A stretch of 33,352 nt of DNA. Source: Gloeobacterales cyanobacterium ES-bin-313. GTDB taxonomy: Bacteria > Cyanobacteriota > Cyanobacteriia > Gloeobacterales > Gloeobacteraceae. The notes beneath the pieces are model-generated. The model was not told the DNA's origin. It made no database searches and worked only from the letters and a program-made list of their open reading frames with translations. The stretch lies in assembly GCA_014379585.1 (NCBI GenBank), contig JACMLN010000028.1:1-33352 (forward strand). Reading direction: 5' to 3'. The translations under genes were made by a program, and so were the position numbers. Within the stretch, counting starts at the first letter, position 1, and each line of letters begins with the position of its first letter. Positions 1 to 8,362 of the stretch are shown here, piece after piece.

Positions 1-135
1 GAGCGCTGCCGAGACAAACAGCTCAAAGTTGGTTTGCTGCCAGTGCTCCAAGACTTGGATACTTGGAAGGATATCGAAGCCCAACGCTCCCTCCTGCAGA
101 CAGGACACACGGGTACACTGTTGCGCGAACTGTAG
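1..135 (+). CDS. C-terminal fragment of a probable TIGR04282/DUF2064-type glycosyltransferase (arsenosugar pathway), cut by window edge
   Basis: An open frame runs from base 1 to a TAG at 133-135 and encodes the last 44 residues of a protein. The segment LLPVLQDLDTWKDIEAQ looks like the C-terminus of the DUF2064/TIGR04282 nucleotide-sugar transferase-like family, which usually ends with a Leu-Pro-x-Leu-x-Asp-x-Asp-Thr-x-x-Asp pattern. Members of this family are annotated as arsenosugar biosynthesis glycosyltransferases when they sit next to arsM, which starts 77 bases downstream on the same strand here. The assignment rests on a short tail plus the neighbour, so it is moderate at best. The start lies outside the window. 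Confidence 0.5.
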   Translation, partial: ERCRDKQLKVGLLPVLQDLDTWKDIEAQRSLLQTGHTGTLLREL

Positions 136-212
136 CCTCATTCCGCATTTTCACTGGTAAACCACGCGCGGCATCCATGTGACATCCTGGAAATAGTACT
201 TAGGAAAAATCT

Positions 213-1265
213 ATGACACCGGCAATCCAGGCAATTCAACAAAACGTCCAGGAATATTACAGCGAAACGCTTAAAACGAACGTCGATCTCAAAACGAGTG
301 CCTGTTGCCCCATCGACACGATGCCAGCCCATCTGCGCCCCTACGTCCAAAAAGTCCACGGCGAAGTACAAGAAAAATTCTATGGCTGTGGTTCGCCGAT
401 TCCACAAGCCCTAGAAGGCATGACGGTACTAGATCTTGGCTGCGGAACGGGCCGTGATGTCTATGTGTTATCTCAACTTGTCGGTGCGCAAGGCAAGGTG
501 ATCGGCGTAGACATGACTCCATCCCAGCTCGCCGTTGCCCAGAAGTATGTCGGCTATCACATGGACGCTTTTGGCTATGAACGGCCAAATGTCACATTTC
601 ACCACGGCTACATCGAAGATCTGCGCACCCTGGGCATCGCCGATGCCTCTGTCGATGTTGTTATCTCAAACTGCGTGATCAACCTTTCCGCGAACAAGAA
701 GGCCGTATTCCAGGAAATTTTTCGCGTCCTGAAGCCCGGTGGCGAACTTTATTTTTCGGATGTCTTCACCAGCCGCCGCGTACCAAAACATTTACAGATA
801 GATCCAGAGCTTTTGGGTGAATGCCTAAGTGGTGCGATGTATGTCGAAGATTTCAGACGCTTGCTCCGCGATATCGGTTGCCTCGACTATCGGATGATAA
901 GCAAAGGACGCGTTGCTCTGAACGATCCAGCAGTTGAACAAAAAGTTGGCATGATCGATTTCTATTCGATTACCGTGCGTGCCTTCAAGTGCGACTTCGA
1001 GGACATCTGCGAAGATTATGGTCATGTTGCCACTTATAAGGGCACGATCGCCGAGACTCCCCACGCATTCCAACTCGATGATCACCATCTATTCAAGACT
1101 GGAAAGCCGATGCTCGTCTGCGGAAATACGACCAAGATGCTTGCCGAAACCCGCTTTGCCCCGCATTTCAGGATTCAGGGTGATTTTTCAACCCATTACG
1201 GGCCATTTGACTGTGCACCTGCTTGGGAAGATGGGACAGCTTTAGCTTCAGGGGCTTGTTGCTAA
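213..1265 (+). CDS. arsM: Arsenite S-adenosylmethionine methyltransferase ArsM (arsenosugar type)
   Basis: The 350-aa protein is a class I SAM-dependent methyltransferase. Its glycine-rich SAM motif VLDLGCGTG lies at residues 72-80, and a PGG...FSD post-motif follows near 190. It has the cysteines expected for As(III) binding in ArsM: Cys31-Cys32 (ACCPID), Cys59, a Cys in ISNCVINLS and a Cys in LGECLSGA. The C-terminal extension ending in a Cys-Cys pair is typical of the longer cyanobacterial arsenosugar ArsM proteins. The family methylates arsenite to mono-, di- and trimethyl arsenicals in the cytosol; dimethylarsenic is a precursor of arsenosugars. The ATG is preceded by AGGA 8 nt upstream. 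The preceding gene ends 77 bases before it, so the two are probably co-transcribed. Confidence is high for ArsM and moderate for a role in arsenosugar synthesis. Confidence 0.9.
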   Translation: MTPAIQAIQQNVQEYYSETLKTNVDLKTSACCPIDTMPAHLRPYVQKVHGEVQEKFYGCGSPIPQALEGMTVLDLGCGTGRDVYVLSQLVGAQGKVIGVDMTPSQLAVAQKYVGYHMDAFGYERPNVTFHHGYIEDLRTLGIADASVDVVISNCVINLSANKKAVFQEIFRVLKPGGELYFSDVFTSRRVPKHLQIDPELLGECLSGAMYVEDFRRLLRDIGCLDYRMISKGRVALNDPAVEQKVGMIDFYSITVRAFKCDFEDICEDYGHVATYKGTIAETPHAFQLDDHHLFKTGKPMLVCGNTTKMLAETRFAPHFRIQGDFSTHYGPFDCAPAWEDGTALASGACC

Positions 1266-1328
1266 ATCTTGGCGCCAACTTAGTTTCCACTTTCTTGAGT
1301 GTGCTGGAGAACTTTGGCTGCTGATTCT

Positions 1329-1784
1329 CTATTCGTTTTGATGTGTAAAAGTAAAGAACGTCACGGGGGACGCAACCCCGCCTAAGGCGCGGTAAAAATC
1401 GAGGGCATGGAGATCATCGTTATCGGCGGAGACGAACAGTACCCGAATTCCACTTTCTACTGCCATGTCCTGTAGGTTCTGTACCAAATTCCGGCCAACA
1501 CCCTTGCGTTGGTGATCGATTCGTACTGCAATATCGTAGATGAACACTTCAGAAACCTCGGTTCTAGTCATTGGCAAGGTATGTGCAGTCACTCCACCGA
1601 TGATCTGGTCGCCATCGAACGCAGCGATCGCCCAAAATGCCTCACAGGCGAGGAGTTGATCGAGATATACATCACTCAGCACTTCACATTCTTCTTCAAA
1701 AACCTCTGCCATCAAGGCAAAAAGAGCTCTTGCTAGATCGTTATCGCCCTGATTGAGTCGGATCAATCTCATCGCATGACTCAC
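1329..1784 (-). CDS. GNAT acetyltransferase, AAC(3)-I-like
   Basis: The protein has 151 residues and a single GNAT domain. Motif A is visible as IAVRIDHQRKGVGRNLV, with the acetyl-CoA pyrophosphate loop (Arg/Gln-x-x-Gly-x-Gly). From memory, the layout FWAIAAFDGDQIIGG, followed by FIYDIAV and ADNDDLHALDFYRALG, matches the aminoglycoside 3-N-acetyltransferase I family unusually well. Chromosomal homologues are common in environmental bacteria and need not confer resistance. The start shown is a GTG; an ATG at 1772 gives a protein four residues shorter, and neither has a strong ribosome site. It converges with arsM. A PPT-acetylating ArsN protein was considered because of that neighbour, but the AAC(3)-I resemblance is better. 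The substrate is unknown. Confidence 0.8.
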   Translation of the reverse strand: MSHAMRLIRLNQGDNDLARALFALMAEVFEEECEVLSDVYLDQLLACEAFWAIAAFDGDQIIGGVTAHTLPMTRTEVSEVFIYDIAVRIDHQRKGVGRNLVQNLQDMAVESGIRVLFVSADNDDLHALDFYRALGGVASPVTFFTFTHQNE

Positions 1785-1849
1785 TGTGGATACACGACAA
1801 TTGTCCTACCATCATGATTTCTCAAAGCGTGAATTTTAACAACAGCAGC

Positions 1850-2332
1850 TTATTTCTGAATACCGTTTTCGAGGACTCTCAAGTAGATCAACTTGTACCC
1901 AGTCAGAAGGTCGTTGTCTTTATCGGTGATTTTGCCTTGGATTGGGGTGCGTCCGTAAGCACTACTGAAATCGTAGGTGTCGCCGACGTAGGAAGCGTCG
2001 TTGACATCGGTGGTTTCGGTGCCACTTCTGAGTTTCCAATGGTTATCGACAAAATCGAAGACATAACGGCCTTTATCGACACTGCCGGATGGTCGGATGA
2101 TATCGGCGCGGATCAATCCTTTGTAGGGATGTTTGGCATCCTTCGATCTGGTCACTTCCCAGCGGATATCTTTGTAGCGGCAACCATTGCTCTGGCAAAA
2201 TCGCAGTTTTTCGAGTTGACCGACGATCTTTGTGAAGCGGGTACGGACTTCTTTTTCGGGGACAGGACTGGCTGCACCGACGAGGAATAGGGCAACAGCG
2301 ACGAGTGGGAGTACTTTAGACAGCGACGGCAT
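1850..2332 (-). CDS. Small exported protein of unknown function
   Basis: The product has 160 residues. An N-terminal hydrophobic stretch ([15 protein letters not shown]) after a lysine looks like a Sec signal peptide, so the protein is probably periplasmic or outer-membrane facing. The mature part is charged and contains two cysteines close together ([11 protein letters not shown]) that could form a disulphide. The middle, rich in Asp, Tyr and Trp ([19 protein letters not shown]), suggests a small beta-sheet domain. The start codon lies inside obgE: the two genes overlap by 17 bases, and AAGGAAG precedes the ATG by about 6 nt, so translation is probably coupled to obgE. I do not recognise the family. 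Confidence 0.7.
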   Translation of the reverse strand: MPSLSKVLPLVAVALFLVGAASPVPEKEVRTRFTKIVGQLEKLRFCQSNGCRYKDIRWEVTRSKDAKHPYKGLIRADIIRPSGSVDKGRYVFDFVDNHWKLRSGTETTDVNDASYVGDTYDFSSAYGRTPIQGKITDKDNDLLTGYKLIYLRVLENGIQK

Positions 2333-3335
2333 CGAGACTTCCTTGGGGCTGATCGAGAAAAGTCCAAACTTGTTGGAGCAAGGGTTCTAAACCCTGGTGG
2401 GCAACAGCGGAGATCACAAAGACAGGGGCAGCGGTTTCATGCATTAAAACTTTGCGCCAATACTCGGCATCTTCTTCCAGACAACTATCAGCTTTATTTA
2501 GAACAACGAGTTGCACTTTTTCGAGTAGACCGTGGCCGTAGCTCTCTAGCTCGCCTTGAACGGTTTGATAATCGGCAAGGGGATCTTCGGAGGTGATGTC
2601 TACGAGGTGGAGGAGAACACGGGTGCGTTCGATGTGGCGCAAAAATTCGTGGCCGAGACCGACCCCAAGGTGTGCCCCCTCGATCAGCCCTGGAATATCG
2701 GCGAAGACGACTCCATCCCCAGTTTGTTTACGCACAACCCCAAGATTAGGCACAAGAGTCGTGAACGGATAATCCGCGATACGCGGTTTTGCCGAGGAGA
2801 GGACTGAGATCAGGGTCGATTTTCCGGCATTGGGCAGACCAATGATTCCAACTTCGGCGAGCAACTTCAGTTCTAGGAGCAGTTTGCGCTCCTGACCAAG
2901 GCGACCTTCGGTGGCATAGTCAGGGGCACGGTTCTGGTTGCTGGCAAAGTGGGTGTTGCCATGACCACCCCGACCACCGATGGCAACCACAAGGCGTTGT
3001 CCATCTTCGGTCAAGTCGCCAATAATTTCCTCAGTCTTGGCATCTTGAACGACCGTCCCGCAGGGCACTCGAATGATCATTTCTTCGCCCTTCGCCCCGG
3101 TCATATTCTTAGGGCCACCCTTGACACCATCGTCTGCCTTGAAAAGGTGGCGAAATTTAAAATCCAAAAGGGTCTGCAAATTGGCTGTGGCCACCAGCAC
3201 CACTGACCCACCATTGCCACCGTCCCCTCCAGCTGGCCCACCTGCTGGCACGTACTTTTCGCGGCGATAGGCAACCATGCCATCGCCTCCCTTGCCGCCT
3301 TCTACTTGAATATCCGCTCTGTCGATGAACTGCAT
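2316..3335 (-). CDS. obgE: GTPase Obg/CgtA
   Basis: This is a 339-aa Obg-family GTPase. The glycine-rich OBG fold fills residues 1-158 (for example [16 protein letters not shown] and [11 protein letters not shown]). The G domain follows, with G1 [10 protein letters not shown]2/switch [13 protein letters not shown]3 [12 protein letters not shown] and G4 NKAD. The length matches other cyanobacterial Obg proteins that lack a long C-terminal extension. The family acts in 50S ribosome assembly and (p)ppGpp-linked growth control. The ATG at 3333-3335 is preceded by AAGGA about 9 nt upstream. The small exported-protein gene overlaps its 3' end. Confidence 0.97.
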   Translation of the reverse strand: MQFIDRADIQVEGGKGGDGMVAYRREKYVPAGGPAGGDGGNGGSVVLVATANLQTLLDFKFRHLFKADDGVKGGPKNMTGAKGEEMIIRVPCGTVVQDAKTEEIIGDLTEDGQRLVVAIGGRGGHGNTHFASNQNRAPDYATEGRLGQERKLLLELKLLAEVGIIGLPNAGKSTLISVLSSAKPRIADYPFTTLVPNLGVVRKQTGDGVVFADIPGLIEGAHLGVGLGHEFLRHIERTRVLLHLVDITSEDPLADYQTVQGELESYGHGLLEKVQLVVLNKADSCLEEDAEYWRKVLMHETAAPVFVISAVAHQGLEPLLQQVWTFLDQPQGSLDAVAV

Positions 3336-3578
3336 AGTCGTAATCCTTGTTTATCCATGGTAGCCCTAAGAAATGGCTCAGCCCTGTAAACCTTGGCGAT
3401 AGTCATCAGTCCTCGCATACTTGTCATGACGTTGTTGGACGGAGATTTGCTCACTTCACCCTTATTGCCAGGGGTTAGCTTTAATGCGAGAAGCCCCGCA
3501 CTCTTCCTGCAAGGTGAGTGTCGGGTAATTCACTACTCCCATTGCCCAGATCTTTCTTTAAAGTACTAGTATCAACAA
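3336..3578. other. Gene-free stretch upstream of obgE with insertion-sequence debris
   Basis: No coding region is convincing here. The obgE promoter should lie at its left end. The right half holds the IS200/IS605-like terminal hairpin described separately. The region beyond, to 3830, holds the methyltransferase stump. Confidence 0.5.
3485..3533 (+). mobile_element. Probable IS200/IS605-family right-end remnant
   Basis: The sequence GAGAAGCCCCGCACTC, a short loop, then GAGTGTCGGGTAATTCAC forms an imperfect hairpin (CCCG-CACTC against GAGTGTCGGG with one bulged base). GAAGCCC...GGGTAATTCAC is the signature of the right end found downstream of many tnpB genes of the IS200/IS605 group. No transposase or TnpB reading frame remains upstream, because obgE starts at 3335. 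I read this as a solo end or decayed copy. The identification is from memory of the family pattern. Confidence 0.5.
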
Positions 3579-3794
3579 TCATCGATGCTTTTCAGCTTCT
3601 TGTTTCAGCATTAGGATTAAACAGCGGCCAAGAGAATAGCCAAGATTAACAGGAACGGCGTTTCCAATTTGCTCTGCTGCTGTAAAAACCAAAAATTCGC
3701 ATGTATCAGAATTCCCTGGGAAAACGTGAATACCATCCGCATCTACCCAGGCAAGAAATAGGGACATTTCCCTCCTGAGTAGAGCAGTTGTCAC
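3579..3794 (-). pseudogene. C-terminal stump of a cytosine-5 DNA methyltransferase
   Basis: The reading frame encodes 71 residues. Near its end, QIGNAVPVNLGYSLGRCLI matches motif X of C5 DNA methyltransferases (Gln-x-Gly-Asn-[AS]-Val-Pro followed by a small helix). A complete enzyme has 300 or more residues with the Pro-Cys catalytic loop and the N-terminal SAM motif, and none of that is present. The preceding part (FLAWVDADGIHVFPGNS) may be a degraded RExARLQ/FPxxWxF region. It lies beside an IS-like end and next to a protease gene, so it is best read as a leftover of a lost methyltransferase or restriction locus. Whether it is translated is unknown. Confidence 0.6.
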
Positions 3795-3829
3795 CCATGT
3801 GTTTTCAGGTGAATATTGACAACCTTGCC

Positions 3830-5155
3830 TTATGGCTCCGTGATCACGATTGGCATACTAAAGTTTTTGAGTTTGCCAATATTGAAGTTTTTGAGTTTGC
3901 CAATGTTGCTCGATCCATAACCTGTGGAACCTCCAGGGATAGAGGAACTACCACTTATAAAAGTTGCGCCCAAGCCATTTGCATTCAAACTATTGGTGAT
4001 TGCTTGCTTTGCCACTGTCAGATCTGGATTCCATTCCAATTGGATAGCAAACAACCCGGCAACAAGAGGCGCGGAGAACGATGTCCCACTACCAATGGCT
4101 TGACCGGTATTGCTGTTGTTGAAATCCGAGTAGACATCTACACCAGGAAGGTAGAAGTCAACGAGGTCTCCGTAGTTTGAGAAAACGGCTTGGCTATCTT
4201 GGTTATCCCTGGCTCCAACTGTAATCGCTGAGGGTACACGGGCCGGCGAGACTTCGGAGACATCGACATTATCGTTGCCCGCTGCAAGCACATAGACATA
4301 GCCTGCGTTGATGCCATTCTGCACAGCTGTATCAAGGGGTGCGTTTGCTTCCCCCCCTAAACTCATATTCACAACCGAAGGTATAGGCGCATTCGTTGTG
4401 ATCCAATCGATTGCGGCAATGATATCTGAAGCAGTTCCTTCACCAGTGCAGTCGAGAACGCGTACAGATTTTAGATTGGCCTCTTTGGCAACCCCATAAG
4501 TACTCCCGCCAATCAGTCCAGCAGTGAAAGTACCATGACCATTACAGTCAGTGCCACCGTTCCCATCGTTGATTGCATCGTAGGCAGCAGTCGCCCGACC
4601 CTGAAAATCAGTGTGGGTTGTCAGAATGCCTGTATCCACGATGTAGACATTCACATTTTTGCCGGTGCCAACTTGTGTGTAGTTGCTGTCAAGGGTTGGA
4701 GTGGACTGGTTTAGTCTGTCTATGTTCCAAGAGGGTACCGTTTGGGAGACACAGTTCGGTGTGTGACCGTCGCTTGCAGTGGAACTGCAAGGTGCGAGGT
4801 CTACCTGATTTAAAGACATGCGAGCATCCTCTTCGACGTACTCAACCCGCTCATCTTGGGCGAGTTCTTGTGCCTGTTGCGCACTCAATCGAATCGCAAA
4901 ACCATTCAGAGCTTGTTTGTAAAGATGCAGGATTGGACGATCGTGAGCACCTAAGTCCTTAGCAATTTGAGCGATTTCTGATTTGGTGATGCCATCTCGA
5001 AATTTCACGATGTAACGGTTAGGAATTGCTCGGCGTTGGAGGCGGAGTTTTTGCTGCCCAATAGGATCAGCAGCTTCTTGGGCAAGTGTAGGAGCACTGC
5101 CAAGAGTAGTTAGAGAAAGAGCTATGGCTGCAACCAAAAAGAATTTCGAACGCAT
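3830..5155 (-). CDS. Secreted subtilisin-like serine protease, proteinase K type (S8A)
   Basis: The protein has 441 residues when started at the ATG at 5153-5155, which has GAGG 7 nt upstream; a TTG one codon earlier is less likely. Residues 1-26 form a signal peptide ending in TLAQ. An I9 inhibitor-type propeptide (RYIVKFRDGIT to VEYVEEDARM) spans about 46-112. The catalytic domain has Asp174 (IVDTG), His207 (NGHGT), the oxyanion Asn294 (AAGND) and Ser359 (SGTSFSAP), so the triad is complete. Extra cysteines near 123, 135, 204 and 236 could form disulphides as in proteinase K and aqualysin. The C-terminus carries an in-frame tandem duplication of NIGKLKNF. The protein is expected to be exported and self-processed. 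Confidence 0.93.
   Translation of the reverse strand: MRSKFFLVAAIALSLTTLGSAPTLAQEAADPIGQQKLRLQRRAIPNRYIVKFRDGITKSEIAQIAKDLGAHDRPILHLYKQALNGFAIRLSAQQAQELAQDERVEYVEEDARMSLNQVDLAPCSSTASDGHTPNCVSQTVPSWNIDRLNQSTPTLDSNYTQVGTGKNVNVYIVDTGILTTHTDFQGRATAAYDAINDGNGGTDCNGHGTFTAGLIGGSTYGVAKEANLKSVRVLDCTGEGTASDIIAAIDWITTNAPIPSVVNMSLGGEANAPLDTAVQNGINAGYVYVLAAGNDNVDVSEVSPARVPSAITVGARDNQDSQAVFSNYGDLVDFYLPGVDVYSDFNNSNTGQAIGSGTSFSAPLVAGLFAIQLEWNPDLTVAKQAITNSLNANGLGATFISGSSSIPGGSTGYGSSNIGKLKNFNIGKLKNFSMPIVITEP
3861..3908 (-). repeat. 24-bp direct tandem repeat inside the protease gene
   Basis: Two adjacent 24-bp copies (3861-3884 and 3885-3908) differ at one base. Read on the minus strand they encode NIGKLKNF twice at the protease C-terminus, just before the last residues. 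The unit is a multiple of three, so the frame is kept. Confidence 0.9.
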
Positions 5156-5606
5156 CAAAAAGCCTCTAAATTAGGGAAACAGAAAAGAAGTCGAACAAAT
5201 CATAATGCTGACAGGGAAGAATGCCCAATCGGAGAATACTTACGCACAAACCCATACCCGGAAGAGTGCATTGGTAGATTTACTTCACGTTGAATCGCGT
5301 GCGGCTCAATAGCTATCGTGCAGAAGTTATGGGGGATAGGGTTTCGAGGTTGCGTTAAATACGAGCGTACTTAGCGCACTTCAACAAAAGGAAAAGTAAG
5401 TTTCCTTCACATAGGTTAGTATCTCAGTTTTCCTACGTATTCGGTGAGGTACATATACTGAATCTGAGTATCTGTTTTAATTTGGATTCATGCATTCAGT
5501 ATTTTTCAGGCAAATGAAACCACGCTCATTCGCGTTGCCTATTCGATGCCTGCGTTCTACAAAAACGATTGTTGTGAGGAGACAGAACAGGAGTTTCTCT
5601 CCCTTA
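5156..5606. other. Intergenic stretch between recD2 and the protease gene; no gene seen
   Basis: About 450 bases are rich in stop codons in all frames. The right end lies 3' of recD2 and the left end should hold the protease promoter. I see no transfer RNA, strong terminator hairpin or recognisable repeat. Confidence 0.5.
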
Positions 5607-7808
5607 TTACTGATTTAAAAGTCTCTCACTCAAGCGGGTGTAGCGCTGCATGTCTTTGACTTGTTGTACAGCGATGCGAATTGCTTTACGAGTACCAACA
5701 AGAATGGCCAGTTTTTTCGCCCGTGTCAGCCCGGTATAGAGAAGATTGCGGGAAAGCATCGGAAAATGTTGGGTGTGCATCGGAATAATGCCGACGGGAT
5801 ACTCGCTTCCCTGGCTGCGATGCACACTGATGGCGTATGCCAAAGAAAGTTCGCCGAGATCGGCAAAGTCGTAGTCCACAGTTTTTTCGAAGAACTGCAC
5901 CTGTAACTTTTGCTCTTCGAGGTCAATATCGCGGATCGTACCGAGGTCGCCGTTGAAAACGCCTAAGTCGTAGTTGTTGCGCAACTGAATCACGCGATCC
6001 CCACTGCGAAAGTGGCGTTTGCCCCGTTCGACTTGTTTTTGGTTGGTTTGGGGATTGAGGGTTTCTTGCAAGACGGAATTGAGATGGTTTGCCCCAACGA
6101 TTCCGCGATTCATTGGACAGAGCACTTGGGCATCGCCGTGGGGGGTAAAACCGAGGCTGGGGAGTAGGGTGACAATCGCTTCTTGAATGCGGGCGACAAT
6201 TGTGGTTGGTTCATCGGCTTCTAAAAAGAGACAATCGGTGCCGGAGGCGGAGAGTTCGGGCATCTCGCCACGATTGATCCGGTGGGCATTGGTGACGATC
6301 CGGCTTTGGGCAGCTTGACGAAACACTTGTTGCAAGCGCACTTTCGGGATCTTTGGGGTGCGTACGAGATCGCCTAAGACGTTGCCAGGGCCGACGCTGG
6401 GCAGTTGATCTTGATCGCCAACGAACAAAATTTGGGCAGTGGGGGGAATTGCTTTCATCAAGTTATGGCCAAGCACCAAGTCGATCATCGAAGATTCATC
6501 GATGACGACAGCGTCGCAGGGCAAAGGATTGTCGGCGTTGCGCTTGAAACCCATGGTGCGTGGGTCAAATTCCAAAAGGCGGTGAATCGTCTTCGCTTCT
6601 TGGCCTGTGACTTCGGCGAGGCGCTGGGCAGCTCTGCCTGTCGGTGAGGCGAGCAGAACAGTCCTGCCCATCGCTTTCCAGAGGGCAACGATCACGCGGG
6701 TCACGGTGGTTTTGCCCGTGCCAGGGCCACCAGTCAAGATCATGACCCGCTGCCCAGCCGCCATGCACACTGCCTGGTGCTGTTCAGCGGATAACTGAAT
6801 CTGAGTCTGGGTTGTATAACGTCCTAACCAGGCTTCGACCCGCTCTGTACTCACCAAAAACTCCCCAGCCGCCCCTAAGGTGCGAGCGAGAGCCACTTCG
6901 CACTGCCAGAGGGATGGAGACCAACAGGCCACTTCGGTGTCTGTAATGCGCTCGGCTTTGATCTGCTCACCACGGACGAGAGAACGCGCTGCCGCTTTGA
7001 GCCGTTCATGAATATCCGGAAATTCGCCAATCTGGAGCAATTCTGTCGCTTGCAGGATCATCTCTGGCAGAGGTAAGTAGCAATGCCCATCTTCGGTGGC
7101 ACTTTGGAGGGCGTAGATCAGGCCAGCCTGGAGGCGTTCTTCACTATCGACGGCCACCCCCAAGTTCTGGGCGATCTGGTCTGCCGTTCGAAAACCAATT
7201 CCCCAAATATCCTGCGCCAACTGGTACGGATTGCTCTGCACTTTTTGGATCGCTTCGTCGCCGTAGGTCTTGAAAATCTTGACTGCGTGGGTTGTATTCA
7301 CTTGGTGAGACTGCAAAAAGAGCATCACTTCTTTAATTGCTTTTTGTTCGTCCCAGGCTTTGATGATCAGTTCCACGCGGTAGCTACCCACTCCAGGAAC
7401 TTCGCGCAGACGATTGCCCTGGGTTTCGATCACTTCTAACGTCTCAAGGCCGAAGTGGGCGACGATTCGTTTTGCTGTGACGGGGCCGACTCCTTTGATC
7501 AGCCCTGATCCTAAGTATTTTTCCAGGCCATTGAGGGTGGCTGGCCGAGTTTCTTCGTGCCCCGAAGCAACGAACTGAGAGCCGTACTGAGGATGCTCCT
7601 TCCAAAAGCCCCAAAAGCGCATGGTCTGACCGGGCTGTAATTGGGCAAAGCTGCCAACCACAGTCGTTAAGTCTTCGTAGCCACGCACGTTGACCCGCGC
7701 AATCGTATAGCCGTTCTGCGGGTTGTGATAGGTGACCCGCTCGACTGTGCCTGTAATCGCTTCAGTGTTTCCTGCTTCCACCTTCTGCTCTGCCACCGCT
7801 GCAAACAT
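5607..7808 (-). CDS. recD2: RecD2-type ATP-dependent 5'-3' DNA helicase
   Basis: The 733-aa protein matches the RecD-like/TraA-type superfamily 1B helicases, which work without RecBC. An N-terminal OB-like segment occupies about 1-85. Helix-hairpin-helix motifs follow (GLIKGVGPVTAKRIVAHFG near 102-120 and VPGVGSYRVELI near 137-148). Walker A is GGPGTGKTT at 360-368, Walker B/motif II is VVIDESSM, motif III is FVGDQDQLPSVGPG, and motif VI includes SVHRSQGSEYP. The length is the usual one for RecD2. The family has roles in DNA repair and replication-fork processing. The start is an ATG at 7806-7808. The yjbQ-like gene ends 28 bases upstream on the same strand, so they may form one transcription unit. 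Confidence 0.95.
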   Translation of the reverse strand: MFAAVAEQKVEAGNTEAITGTVERVTYHNPQNGYTIARVNVRGYEDLTTVVGSFAQLQPGQTMRFWGFWKEHPQYGSQFVASGHEETRPATLNGLEKYLGSGLIKGVGPVTAKRIVAHFGLETLEVIETQGNRLREVPGVGSYRVELIIKAWDEQKAIKEVMLFLQSHQVNTTHAVKIFKTYGDEAIQKVQSNPYQLAQDIWGIGFRTADQIAQNLGVAVDSEERLQAGLIYALQSATEDGHCYLPLPEMILQATELLQIGEFPDIHERLKAAARSLVRGEQIKAERITDTEVACWSPSLWQCEVALARTLGAAGEFLVSTERVEAWLGRYTTQTQIQLSAEQHQAVCMAAGQRVMILTGGPGTGKTTVTRVIVALWKAMGRTVLLASPTGRAAQRLAEVTGQEAKTIHRLLEFDPRTMGFKRNADNPLPCDAVVIDESSMIDLVLGHNLMKAIPPTAQILFVGDQDQLPSVGPGNVLGDLVRTPKIPKVRLQQVFRQAAQSRIVTNAHRINRGEMPELSASGTDCLFLEADEPTTIVARIQEAIVTLLPSLGFTPHGDAQVLCPMNRGIVGANHLNSVLQETLNPQTNQKQVERGKRHFRSGDRVIQLRNNYDLGVFNGDLGTIRDIDLEEQKLQVQFFEKTVDYDFADLGELSLAYAISVHRSQGSEYPVGIIPMHTQHFPMLSRNLLYTGLTRAKKLAILVGTRKAIRIAVQQVKDMQRYTRLSERLLNQ

Positions 7809-7836
7809 TGTCGCCTATGCATTTGAGGACAAATGT

Positions 7837-8259
<423 letters not shown>

Positions 8260-8362
8260 AGCAAAGTACGGTTGAACGCATCCCCGATAGCCAGGAAAAC
8301 GGGTGATAATTGATACATGATATTTTAGTTGGCAATCTCAAGGGAGGCTGGAAGGGCTGCTG

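Noticed and set aside
1624-1631. HIP1 octamer GCGATCGC
   Set aside because: Only one copy was noticed by eye, so there is no HIP1 enrichment to report. The count was not computed.
1814-2290. 158-aa reading frame on the plus strand
   Set aside because: It lies antisense to the small exported-protein gene, which has a signal peptide, a ribosome site and coupling to obgE. The plus-strand composition is a mirror of that gene.
8260-8362. yybP-ykoY manganese riboswitch before the TerC gene
   Set aside because: The leader is short and lacks the conserved loop sequences of that riboswitch.
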